NCBI GenBank assembly: GCA_963816065.1
Contig: CAWFJG010000007.1
Span: 186,001 to 250,000 of the forward strand
Reading direction: 5' to 3'
Source of the DNA: Roseiarcus sp963816065
Lineage (GTDB): Bacteria; Pseudomonadota; Alphaproteobacteria; Rhizobiales; Beijerinckiaceae
DNA length: 64,000 nt
The notes below the pieces were generated by a model that worked only from the letters and a program-made list of their open reading frames with translations, was not told the DNA's origin and did not search any database. Shown here in pieces: positions 39,338 to 47,938 of this stretch. Position 1 is the stretch's first letter; each line of letters starts with the position of its first letter. A program made the translations under genes and the position numbers.

Positions 39338-40249
39338 ATGAAAGACCCCTACGAGGTCCTCGGCGTCGCCAAGACGGCGACTCCCGAGGAGATCCGCAAG
39401 GCCTACCGCCAATTGGCCAAGAAGCTGCATCCGGACCTCAATCCAGGCGACAAGCACGCCGAGGAGCGGTTCAAGGAGGTGGCGGCGGCGAACGACCTCC
39501 TGTCCGACCCGGACAAGCGTCGCCGCTTCGACGCGGGGGAGATCGACGCCTCGGGCGCCGAAAAGGCCCCGCCGCAGGGCCGCTACTATCGCGAATACGC
39601 CGGCGGCGCCGGGCATCCATATGAAAGCGCCGAGGGCTACGCCGACTTCGCCCAGGGCAACGACATCTTCGCCGAACTCTTGCGGCGCAGCCGCGAACAG
39701 CAACGGGAGCAGATGCGACGCGCCCCTGGCGCCGACCTGCATTTCGAGCTCACCGTGCCGTTTCTCGACGCCGTCAACGGGGCGGTTCGCACCATCACTC
39801 TGCCCCAGGGCGGCACGCTGGACGTGACGATCCCGGCCGGCGTCGAGGACGGCCAGACGCTGCGCCTCAAGGGCAAGGGCGCGCCCGCGCCCGGCGAGGG
39901 CCCGCCCGGCGACGCGCTGGTGCAGATCGTGGTCGAACCCCACCGCTATTTCACCCGCGAGGGCGTCGACATCCATGTCGAGCTGCCGATCACGGTCAAA
40001 GAGGCGGCGCTCGGCGGCGAGGTGCGCGCGCCGACGACGACCGGCGGCGTGATGCTCAAGATCCCGAAGCGTTCCAACACCGGCGACACGCTGCGCCTCA
40101 AGGGCAAGGGCGTGAAGGCGCGCGGAGGCGCGGGCGACGAATTCGTCAGGCTCAAGGTCGTCATGCCCAGGGAGCCCGACGCCGAACTCGACAACTTCCT
40201 CGCCGGTTGGACGCCGCCGGCCAGCTACGATCCCCGCAGGGAGATGTGA
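39338..40249 (+). CDS. cbpA: DnaJ-class co-chaperone CbpA
   Basis: 303 aa. J domain at residues 3-66 with the HPD triplet (KKLHPDLNPGDKHAEERFKE); a Gly/Tyr-rich linker; then two DnaJ C-terminal beta domains (VPFLDAVNGAVRTITL and LPITVKEAALGGEV). The zinc-finger domain of true DnaJ is absent, as in CbpA. It stimulates DnaK and binds DNA in E. coli. Its modulator gene cbpM follows after 4 bases. Confidence 0.93.
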   Translation: MKDPYEVLGVAKTATPEEIRKAYRQLAKKLHPDLNPGDKHAEERFKEVAAANDLLSDPDKRRRFDAGEIDASGAEKAPPQGRYYREYAGGAGHPYESAEGYADFAQGNDIFAELLRRSREQQREQMRRAPGADLHFELTVPFLDAVNGAVRTITLPQGGTLDVTIPAGVEDGQTLRLKGKGAPAPGEGPPGDALVQIVVEPHRYFTREGVDIHVELPITVKEAALGGEVRAPTTTGGVMLKIPKRSNTGDTLRLKGKGVKARGGAGDEFVRLKVVMPREPDAELDNFLAGWTPPASYDPRREM

Positions 40250-40253
40250 CCCC

Positions 40254-40541
40254 ATGATCACCGAGCGCGAGTTCCTGCAGCGCGCCCATATCGATGACGC
40301 GACCCTCGAGATCTGGATCCGCGACTCCTGGATCTGTCCCGACTGTACAGCGCCGGAGCGGGCATTCACCGACATGGACGTCGCTCGCGCCGGCCTCATC
40401 CACGACCTCAAGCACAACATGGGCGTCAACGACGAGGGGCTCGACGTGATCCTGCATCTGATCGACCAGATGCACGGTCTCCGGAAGGCTCTGGCCGAGG
40501 CGCTGGCGTCGCTGGGCCAGGGCGCTCAGGGTCCACGCTAG
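40254..40541 (+). CDS. cbpM: chaperone modulator CbpM
   Basis: 95 aa, MerR-like fold (ITEREFLQRAHIDDATLEIWIRDSWI, then VARAGLIHDLKHNMGVNDEGLDVILHLIDQ). It matches the CbpM family, which binds the J domain of CbpA and inhibits it. Adjacent and co-oriented with cbpA. Confidence 0.9.
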   Translation: MITEREFLQRAHIDDATLEIWIRDSWICPDCTAPERAFTDMDVARAGLIHDLKHNMGVNDEGLDVILHLIDQMHGLRKALAEALASLGQGAQGPR

Positions 40542-40616
40542 CTCGACTCGGTACAAGCCCGGGAGGGCTGCCTTTTTCAGCGGTCGAATGGAGGACGTCG
40601 CGCGACCCGCCCGGCC

Positions 40617-41452
40617 TCAGGGCGAACAGAGCCTGCGGACAAGCGGCGTCGCGACGCTGAGCAGCGGGCCGAGGTCGGCCGCGCGTCCATCCGGCCAATC
40701 GCCCTCGAATTCCGCGATCTCGAGCCCCACGAGATCGCAGGCGCCGAGGGCGTCGAGCGCCTCGCCTAAGGTTTCAAAGTCGAGGCCGCCGGCGACCTGA
40801 TATTCGGTCGGCAGAAGCCCGGCCGACACCACATCGCAATCCAGATGAACGTATACGGGGCGAGTCCCGACGGCCTCTTGAAGGCGTCGTCCGATCGCTT
40901 CGCCGCATTCGACCAGCCGGAGGCGACCGGCCCGGATCCGGGCGATCTCAGCCGGATCCAGGTCTCGGGCGCCGACCAGAACTACCTCTCCAGACTCAGG
41001 CCATCGCCGAGACCCGTGCGCCATTCGCCGCTCGCGCCCGTCAGAACCATGCCGCCGAGGTAGGCGTCTTCGGCAAAAGCCTTGTCGGCCGGCGTGTTGC
41101 TGTCGCCGTGGGCGTCGAGCCAGACGATCGCGGCGTCAGGACAATGGCGGGCGACGACCGGCAAGGTCGCCAGACTGGCGGCGCAACGATTGGCGACCAG
41201 CAAGGACCTCTCGCCTGAGGCCAACCGCCTGTCGAGGCCAGCGGCGAGCGCCGCAAGGCCCGGCCGGGCGGCTTCGAGCTGGGACGCCCACCCGCCTTGT
41301 GCGAGCTCTTCGGGCGCGACGATCGTCTCGGCGCCAAGCTCGAAGCGGCGCGCGAGCGCCGAACCCAGCGCCACGGCGCCCTGCATCGCGCGCGGGTTGC
41401 GGTCGCCGGCCTTCCCAGCGAAGATCGAGACGCGTCGGGTTCGCCGGGCCAT
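40617..41452 (-). CDS. arginase/ureohydrolase-superfamily protein; frameshift near 40985
   Basis: The joined product is about 278 aa. Manganese-site motifs of ureohydrolases are visible: WLDAHGDSNTP (DAHxD), VHLDCDVV (DxD) and a C-terminal EIAEFEGD Glu. The usual first His ligand (GGDH or similar) reads VANRC here, so the binuclear site may be incomplete. One base must change between DGLSLE and SGEVVLVGARDLD, at about 40985. I start at ATG 41452 (MARRTRRVSIFAGKAGDRN); an in-frame ATG at 41542 is too far upstream. Arginase, agmatinase or a formimidoyl-type hydrolase cannot be told apart. Confidence 0.75.
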
Positions 41453-41520
41453 CACGTTCCCATGATACGCAAACGGAGGCCGAACGTATAAGGTGGGACC
41501 GCCGCATTGAGGAGGCCGCC

Positions 41521-42015
41521 ATGCGAATGCCCGGGATGCCAACGATCCTCGCCGTCGTGATCGTGGCCTGCGCGCCCGCCCTTGCCGGCGAGCCCTTTCC
41601 CAAAACCGGGGAGGCGAAGCTTGCCGCTTACGCGGTCTGCCGCTCGCTCGCCACCATCGACATGGGGCCCGCCGGCTCGAATTCCTCGGCTGAATGCACC
41701 GGCATCGTAAAGACCCGGGACGGGGCCAAGCTGCTCGACAATCTGGCGCTCCGCTGCCTCGAGGAAGCCAAGGCCCGGCCGGACGGCTACGCCTTCACCG
41801 GCACGTGCATCCAGACCGACGCGGATGGCGACAGGCTGTACATGACCTACGAAGGCCCGGAGGGCGGGGACATCGCGCTCCTCGGCGGCGCCGGCAAGTA
41901 CATGGACGTCGTCGGCAAGGGAACCTGGAGCGTGGTCGACGCGCCCGGCAACTCCTCGAGCCTGTTCGCCTTCACGCTGACCTATGACGTGAGCTGGACG
42001 ACAAAGGAGAAATGA
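41521..42015 (+). CDS. exported protein of unknown function
   Basis: 164 aa with a signal peptide (MPTILAVVIVACAPALAG). The mature part has four Cys (CRS, CTG, CLE, CIQ), consistent with two disulfides, and a beta-rich pattern with repeated Gly-Asp turns (TDADGDRLYMTYEGPEGGDI). GAGGAGG five bases before the ATG gives a strong start. The stop overlaps the next start by ATGA. I do not recognise the family; it resembles periplasmic lipid- or cofactor-binding barrels only loosely. Confidence 0.7.
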   Translation: MRMPGMPTILAVVIVACAPALAGEPFPKTGEAKLAAYAVCRSLATIDMGPAGSNSSAECTGIVKTRDGAKLLDNLALRCLEEAKARPDGYAFTGTCIQTDADGDRLYMTYEGPEGGDIALLGGAGKYMDVVGKGTWSVVDAPGNSSSLFAFTLTYDVSWTTKEK

Positions 42016-43799
42016 GCGTCGGGCGGCCCGAGCCGCGAGCCATGCCGGCCGCGATCGAGCTTTATCGCAGCGCCGACCTTCTCGTCAGGGCCCGGATCGG
42101 CTTTGACTTTGCCTTCTGCGTGGTGACCTTCGGCTCCTACACCGACAATCGTACCCTGGATCGGGACGGCTTCGGCGAAGCGTTCCTGGTTTCGCGCAGC
42201 GTCAACGCGATCCACATCCTGTCGCGCGACAACGACTGGTATCTTCTGCCGGATATCGAACGCGCGCTCGAGGCCGCGTCGCGCGCGGCAAAGGCGTTCG
42301 ACCGGGTGACGACCTATGGATCGAGCATGGGCGCCTATGCCGCGATCCGGCTCGGCAGGCTCGCCGGGGCGATGACTGCGATCGCCCTGTCGCCGCAGTA
42401 TTCGCTCGATCCTCGAGTCGTTCCTTTCGAGGACCGCTGGCCGCACGAGGCGCAGCGGCTGGATTACGCGATCGAGCGCCGCCTCGCCGGGGCGGGCTTC
42501 GTCTCGTCCGCCTACGTCTTCTACGACCCGTCCGATCCCGACGCGCGCCATGCGGATCTGTTCCGCCTGCGGCTCGAGGTTCACGACGTCCGGTTGCCGG
42601 ATTGCGGCCATCCGGTCACGGGCTACCTCGCCGAAGTCGGGCTTCTCGAGCGCGCGGCGCTCGAGCCCGCCCGCGGCGCGTTCGATCGTGAGGCGTTTCA
42701 GCGCGACGCACTGGCGAAGCGCGAGTCCGCGCCGCAATACTATCTGACGCTCGCCAGCCGGCCGATCGCGGCCGGGAAAAAGCTCGAGCTGGTTCGCCGG
42801 GCGTATGAGCTGTTCTCGAGCGACGTCGGCTACGTGGCGCGATATGGCGAGGCGCTCTGGATGGCGGGACGGCATGACGAAGCCGTCGCGATGTTCGACC
42901 AGGCGATGAGAGCGGCGCCGGATCACGACTTCGTCTTGCGTTATGTGTGCGAGTTTCTCGAGGCGAGCGGGCGTCGTGGGGCTGCCCGAGCGGTCGCCGA
43001 CTGGTTGGCGCGGCTGCATCCCGGGGCCGCTCCGGTCGAGAGCCTGGCTGCTCGGCTGAAGCGCCCCACTCTCGCCGACGCGCCGGAGCGCCTTCGCCGC
43101 CTGCGCGCCCGGTTGGCTTCGCTCCGCCGCAGCCGGACGACGGCTCCGCCTCCAGCGCTGGCGCCCCTGCTTCAACGGCTGAAAGTCGCGTCCGGCGGGC
43201 CGTCACCCCGCGCGCCCGCATCGCCCCCCTCCATCGATTCCTGGATTCGCCACGCATCGACGATCGGGGCTGTGGCGAACGCGGGCGCCGACGTCGTCCT
43301 TATCGGCGACTTGCTCGCCGAGCAGTGGCCGGCCAGGCTTTGGGCTCGACAGCGGAGTTCCAATCTCGGCTCGTCGGGTGACCGGACCCAGCACCTTCTT
43401 TGGCGGCTGGCGTGCCTCGACGACGGCGCGATCGACGTGAAAGCCGCCATCGTAATCATCGGGGTGAACAATCTGCTGGCGGGCGACGACATCCAGGCCA
43501 TTATCGGCGCCGTCGAGGAGGTCATTCGTGAAACCCGTCGCGCCGCGCCGGCGGCGCAAATCGCAGCCGTCGCCCTGCCGCCATTCGGTCCCGACTTCAA
43601 GTTTCGCGACGGCGACCGCAACGCGTTCAATGCCGCGCTGGCGGCCCTGACGGACGCCGCGGTCGTCGACGAGCCGGCGCATTGGACGCCCCGCGGCGCC
43701 GAGGCCTCCTGCTACCATCCGGACGGCGTGCATTTCAGCCAGGCCGGATATGAGCGCCTCACCAGATCCGCGGCGCGGGCGCTGGGCGGCGCGCCTTAG
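42012..43799 (+). CDS. fusion of alpha/beta-hydrolase-like, TPR-like and SGNH-like domains
   Basis: 595 aa, cytoplasmic by sequence. Residues about 35-215 look like an alpha/beta hydrolase (TYGSSMGAYAAIRLG gives a GSSMG nucleophile elbow). A helical region with TPR-like spacing follows (residues about 240-340: SDVGYVARYGEALWMAGRHDEAVAMFDQAM). The C-terminal part is SGNH-like (VVLIGDLL, GVNNLL, HPDGVHFSQAGYERL with the Asp-His pair), but the block I Ser (GDS) is Leu, so that active site may be dead. Translationally coupled to the upstream exported protein. The function is unknown; such fusions occur in glycan or polysaccharide modification. Confidence 0.7.
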   Translation: MSVGRPEPRAMPAAIELYRSADLLVRARIGFDFAFCVVTFGSYTDNRTLDRDGFGEAFLVSRSVNAIHILSRDNDWYLLPDIERALEAASRAAKAFDRVTTYGSSMGAYAAIRLGRLAGAMTAIALSPQYSLDPRVVPFEDRWPHEAQRLDYAIERRLAGAGFVSSAYVFYDPSDPDARHADLFRLRLEVHDVRLPDCGHPVTGYLAEVGLLERAALEPARGAFDREAFQRDALAKRESAPQYYLTLASRPIAAGKKLELVRRAYELFSSDVGYVARYGEALWMAGRHDEAVAMFDQAMRAAPDHDFVLRYVCEFLEASGRRGAARAVADWLARLHPGAAPVESLAARLKRPTLADAPERLRRLRARLASLRRSRTTAPPPALAPLLQRLKVASGGPSPRAPASPPSIDSWIRHASTIGAVANAGADVVLIGDLLAEQWPARLWARQRSSNLGSSGDRTQHLLWRLACLDDGAIDVKAAIVIIGVNNLLAGDDIQAIIGAVEEVIRETRRAAPAAQIAAVALPPFGPDFKFRDGDRNAFNAALAALTDAAVVDEPAHWTPRGAEASCYHPDGVHFSQAGYERLTRSAARALGGAP

Positions 43800-43849
43800 C
43801 CTGCGCCGCTGCGCCGTCACCCGCGCCTGCATCCCGAGGGACGGCCGCG

Positions 43850-43944
43850 GCGACAGGCTTCACGCGCCTTACGGACGCAACTACTGGGCCAGCGACCCCG
43901 AGGGTCATCCGTGGTTCTTCACCAGGCCGGCGAAGGAGGGCTGA
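43850..43944 (+). pseudogene. VOC-family C-terminal fragment
   Basis: GDRLHAPYGRNYWASDPEGHPWFF matches the C-terminal strand of VOC proteins (YG-R-Y-A-DPEGH-W-F). Only about 30 residues are left; the upstream frame is unrelated and overlaps the preceding gene. A decayed 3' end. Confidence 0.55.
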
Positions 43945-44125
43945 GGAAGGGGGCGGGTGATCCCAAGCGCCCTGCTCTCTTGCCCCAAATTGCTCCTGGG
44001 CACGGACCGTGCAGGCCTGGCGCCGTCTCCATCTTATCAGAGAGTTAAGCGTACAAAACTGTCACAAAATCTTGTTGAGCGCTCGCTTATTCTACATTAT
44101 ATCAGAGGTAAATTGAGATCCTGCT

Positions 44126-44947
44126 CTACAGGCGACTCAGGAGTTCCGCCTTTTTCGCCGCGAACTCTTCCTCGGTGAGAATGGCCTTCTGCCGCAACTC
44201 CGCCAGCCGCTCGATCGTCTTGACGATGTCATCCATCGCCAACGACTGAGGCGGGGCGGCGGCCGGCGCGGCCCGCGACGCGGGCGGCGACGGCGTTTGC
44301 GAGGGCGCGGCAACCGGCGCGGGGGGCTCCTGCGAAGGATCGGTCTGCGGAGGCGCCAGGCTCAGCTCGGACAGACGCACGACGCCGAACTGGCTGGTGA
44401 AGGTTAGCGACCGATCGCCGCCCTGCTGCTGGGAGAAGCCCGTGATTCGATGCTCGCCCGAGTCATAGACGCGCACCTCGCCGCCGTTCTCGATCGCCAC
44501 CCTGCGCGGCCCCGGAAACCAGGCGTATCGCAGGTCATTCTGGGCGCCGGTCGAAGCCGGCGCGCCGAGCTCCGGAGGCCACCAGGCGCCGGTCGATCCC
44601 GCTCCCGCAACAAACAGACTGACCGCGCCGGCGTCGCCCTGGCGTTGCGACTGAAAGCTTGTGGGCGCCGAGGCCTGGGGCTGGCTGCGCAACAGGTCGG
44701 CAAGGTCGTTGCAGAGCGCATCGACCCGATATTTCAGGCCCTGATTGAACATGTCGCCGACCATGATCATGCCGCCCTGAGACCATTGCCCCAAGCCTCC
44801 GAGGTCGGGGTGATTGAACTGCGCCTGGGCTCCATGTCCCTCAGCCAGCGCGCCGAGCACGGCGAGCGCCGCCTCGACGCCGACCCCATGGCGAGCTGCG
44901 ACCTCGGTCACGATTCGAAGCCCTTCGGGCGTGAGCTGCTGAGGCAT
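44126..44947 (-). CDS. SHOCT-domain protein
   Basis: 273 aa. The C-terminal 30 residues (IERLAELRQKAILTEEEFAAKKAELLSRL) are a SHOCT domain, a short helical unit used for oligomerisation. A Pro/Ala/Gln-rich linker (residues about 185-235) precedes it. The central part contains a beta-rich module (RRVAIENGGEVRVYDSGEHRITGF). Start at ATG 44947. No signal peptide. Role unknown. Confidence 0.75.
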   Translation of the reverse strand: MPQQLTPEGLRIVTEVAARHGVGVEAALAVLGALAEGHGAQAQFNHPDLGGLGQWSQGGMIMVGDMFNQGLKYRVDALCNDLADLLRSQPQASAPTSFQSQRQGDAGAVSLFVAGAGSTGAWWPPELGAPASTGAQNDLRYAWFPGPRRVAIENGGEVRVYDSGEHRITGFSQQQGGDRSLTFTSQFGVVRLSELSLAPPQTDPSQEPPAPVAAPSQTPSPPASRAAPAAAPPQSLAMDDIVKTIERLAELRQKAILTEEEFAAKKAELLSRL

Positions 44948-45124
44948 GGGGAATTGTTCCTGGCTGCGGCCGAGAGGGAGCGCGGCTCGCCCAAAGACCT
45001 TGGCCAGTCCTATACGCCGCTTGCTCGCAACGCCAGTTGCGATCACAGAGCGGAGCGGCAAACCGGGCGCCTCGATAGCAAGGCATGCCCCCGGGCGCGG
45101 ACGCGTTTCACGCCTCGCAACCGG

Positions 45125-45856
45125 TCAGGCCGCCGCTCCGGCCACTCCGGGCGAATCCTGAAATCTGACCCGCTCCATCACGCCGGCCCGAATGGCCTCA
45201 CGGTAGATCGCCTCGGCGAAGCGGCGATCTTCGGACTTCTGGTCCAAATCCATGCGCAAAAGAACCGGTCTGCGTTCGAGCGCGCTCATCACCAAGGCGC
45301 CGTCCAAAGGGACCATCACGCCAGCGGTCATGTGGAAATCATCCGGCGAAAAGACGCGCGTCGCCAACTTCATCCCGATGGGCGCGCTCGATTCCAGGCC
45401 TTCGTCGACGAGCCAAAACTCTTCTTCTCGCAGGAGGTCGCGCACGATCAGGCCCGCCTCGGGATGACGCCTTTCCACACGAACGAGCGCGAAGCGCGCA
45501 TCGAGCATGGCGGCGAGGACCAACGCCTCCTCGGAGTCCGGCGCAAGCCGCTGCGACGCCGCGTAGCGATCAAGGGGTCGCTTACGCCCGCCCTGACGCG
45601 CGTAGAGCGCGAGATCGTACACAAGCGCAAGCTCGTCCTCGGAGTTGAGAATCAAGGTTCGTCGGCGTGCGAGTCCGAGACGGCGCGCCTGCTCCATCAG
45701 CGCCTCCGAAGACAGGCATTTGAGGGCGGCGCCGTTGTGCCTTATGTTGACGGCGCGAAATCGACGATAGCGGTCGATGATCTCAGCGCGCGATGGCCCG
45801 ACGACCGGCTCGATCGCCAAGCGATCCGAGTGCGGCGTAATTTCCGGGTGCGACAT
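45125..45856 (-). CDS. conserved hypothetical protein
   Basis: 243 aa. Start at ATG 45856 with CTGGAG upstream; the frame extends to 46045 but without a good start. Mixed helices and strands with a repeated charged pattern (EALMEQARRLGL, LALVYDLALYARQGGRKRPLDRYA, AIYREAIRAGVMERVRF). No enzymatic motif recognised. Confidence 0.65.
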   Translation of the reverse strand: MSHPEITPHSDRLAIEPVVGPSRAEIIDRYRRFRAVNIRHNGAALKCLSSEALMEQARRLGLARRRTLILNSEDELALVYDLALYARQGGRKRPLDRYAASQRLAPDSEEALVLAAMLDARFALVRVERRHPEAGLIVRDLLREEEFWLVDEGLESSAPIGMKLATRVFSPDDFHMTAGVMVPLDGALVMSALERRPVLLRMDLDQKSEDRRFAEAIYREAIRAGVMERVRFQDSPGVAGAAA

Positions 45857-46186
45857 TCGATCTCCAGGGCAAGAGGCGCTACGGGCGGCGCCTGCGATCC
45901 GATGCGCCGATTTGCGGTAGACCGTCAGGTTCGATTGGGTCATCACCAGGGTCAATGGCCATCCATCCGCTTTGCACCGGAATGAGGGACAGGCATCGCC
46001 TGTGGCGTGCTCGCGCTCGCTCGACCGTTCGGGGCATCTCTCCACCCGCGGCTGCGGCTGAGCAACGCCAGAGATGCTCCCGAAGACCTTAGATCGTCTC
46101 AGAGCAGTCTATAGGCTACTTGGGCGGCGCGCGCCGCCATGGTCGATTGGAAGAGTTTTTGCCGCAAGGCTGGCCCGAGCTTACTT
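45857..46186. other. intergenic, no gene seen
   Basis: No coding frame with recognisable motifs. It is the boundary between native GC-rich DNA and the lower-GC disrupted nuclease region. Confidence 0.4.
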
Positions 46187-46372
46187 TCACCTCGCGTGAT
46201 AAGACCGATCGATTAATTCCAGAAGCTGCTTAGGCGGGTCACCAATATCTATGCTTTTCAACTTGACAGTTCCGTATTCCTTTGATGCAGCCTTAAACGC
46301 TTTACGAAACGCCGTATCTATTATAAACGGAGGATCCGGGCAGAATTCCGGTTTGTGAACCTGAACTGCCTG

Positions 46373-47854
46373 GTAATTGCTCACGTCCTCATTGTTGGGG
46401 TCACGTGCGGCAGCGGGGCGCCCTGGAGGGTGAGACGTATAGCGTCGAGGGCGCGAATGGATCGTCTTCGCCCGGTCTCGATGACGGATCTCAGGTCGGC
46501 GTAGAATTTGGCGCCCCACTCGCTTCGGAATCCGTTGGTGATTTTCCGGTAGACCGCGCCGGGGCGTAATGCGCGCTCGGAGCCGTTGTTGGTGGCTTCG
46601 ATCTCCCGGTTGGTCATGAAGACGAAGAGGTTTCCTCTGATCGCCTTGATGGTTTTCTGGAGTTTTCGCCCCGCCGCATGGGCGGGCTCGAGGCTGAGGA
46701 GGCGGGTGAGCCGGCGCTCGAGGTCGGCGAGGTAGACCTTGAGGGTGGAATTGGCGAGGTCGGCGCGCCGCCGTCCGATGGCGCAGGCGCGCTTGAGCAG
46801 ACCCTTGAGCGCGGGCGCGAACACGGCGTCGCTCTCATCGACGGCGTACTGGACGTCGCGAATGAGATGGGCGAGGCAGAACTGATGGCCGCGGCGAGCC
46901 CAGCCGGTCTGGCTGCCGAGCCGATCCGACAGCCACACGTCGGGCCGCCATTCGCCCAGGAAGGTCTCGACGACCGCCTTGGAGCGGTGGGCGTCGGCGA
47001 TGAAGGCGGCGCTGTCGCCGTGGTGGAAGACCCAGAGCCACCAGTTGGCCTTGCCCACGCGCATGCTCGTCTCGTCGCTGGCCAGCGCCGTGCCGGAGAG
47101 CAGCCGCTCCTTGATCAGGCTCGTCTGGGTCGCGAAGGCCGGGCGCGCGGCGTCGAGGACGTTGATGAGCGCGCCCTCGCTGATGTCGAGGCCGAACAGA
47201 TCTTTCAGGACGTCGGTCAGCCGCGCGATCGGGATGCCCTGGACCGAGCGCAGATAGATGACGAAGGCGCGAAGGTTCGGCCCGAACGGCGAGCCGGGCT
47301 CCAGGCCTTCCGGCGCGGCCGCCTTGAAGCGCCTGGCGCAGCACGGGCACACCCCGCCTTTGAGCGTCACGCGCGTCACGTCGGGCTTGACCTCGGGAAT
47401 CTCGATCCGGTCGTACACCTGAACCGCGCTCTGCGGCGCGATCGAGACATCCGCGCCGCAGCCCTGGCAGACGAGCGCGGAAACGACCCGCTCGCGCGTC
47501 GGGTTGGGATGGAGCGGGCGATGGGCGCCGGCGTGCGGATTGGCCTTGGCCTTCGGTTTCGAGGGCGCCGACGCCTTCTGGCCTTTCGAGGGCGGAAGGC
47601 TGGAGTTGTCCGGCGTCTTGGGCGGCAGGCCCAGCTTGGCCTCGAGTTCCGCGACCCGTGCGGTCAGCGCCGCGACCTGCGCCATCAATGCCGCGATCAG
47701 CGCATCCTTCTCATCATGCGAGAGCAGGGAAAGGTCGGGGCCGCCAGCCATGCCCCCGTGGATTTCAGATTCGTCGCCCGCGCGCCAGCCCTTTCTCACG
47801 CCCGAATCAATTCGCCGCACCGGTCCGCCGAAAGGGCGGGACGTGAGCAATTAC
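46373..47854 (-). mobile_element. IS66-family insertion sequence
   Basis: Terminal inverted repeats GTAATTGCTCACGTCC (46373-46388) and its complement (47839-47854), perfect over 16 bases. ACTGCCTG lies on both sides (46365-46372 and 47855-47862), a perfect 8-bp target duplication, as expected for IS66. Contains one transposase frame without the tnpA/tnpB accessory genes. Confidence 0.92.
46381..47751 (-). CDS. IS66-family transposase
   Basis: 456 aa from ATG 47751 (MAGGPDLSLLSH); the frame is open to 47850. An N-terminal coiled coil (QVAALTARVAELEAKLGL), the NSS-PPSKGQK linker, a Zn-ribbon (CQGCGAD, CPCC), and the DDE_Tnp_IS66 core (TALASDETSMRV, WLSDRLGSQ, CLAHLIRD, NNGSERALRPGAVYRKI). Intact. 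Confidence 0.93.
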   Translation of the reverse strand: MAGGPDLSLLSHDEKDALIAALMAQVAALTARVAELEAKLGLPPKTPDNSSLPPSKGQKASAPSKPKAKANPHAGAHRPLHPNPTRERVVSALVCQGCGADVSIAPQSAVQVYDRIEIPEVKPDVTRVTLKGGVCPCCARRFKAAAPEGLEPGSPFGPNLRAFVIYLRSVQGIPIARLTDVLKDLFGLDISEGALINVLDAARPAFATQTSLIKERLLSGTALASDETSMRVGKANWWLWVFHHGDSAAFIADAHRSKAVVETFLGEWRPDVWLSDRLGSQTGWARRGHQFCLAHLIRDVQYAVDESDAVFAPALKGLLKRACAIGRRRADLANSTLKVYLADLERRLTRLLSLEPAHAAGRKLQKTIKAIRGNLFVFMTNREIEATNNGSERALRPGAVYRKITNGFRSEWGAKFYADLRSVIETGRRRSIRALDAIRLTLQGAPLPHVTPTMRT

Positions 47855-47938
47855 ACTGCCTGACATGGATATCTAGCAATGTAAGCCTCTTTTTATCAGA
47901 CCGGGGCACATCAACGACAAAATTAACATAGAACCAAT

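Noticed and set aside
43750..43944. Complete small gene of 64 codons after the SGNH fusion
   Set aside because: Only the last 30 codons look like a VOC protein; the first part overlaps and is out of frame with the upstream gene.
47503..47863. Plus-strand small frame in the IS66 element as accessory gene
   Set aside because: It is antisense to the transposase 5' end and lacks TnpA/TnpB motifs.
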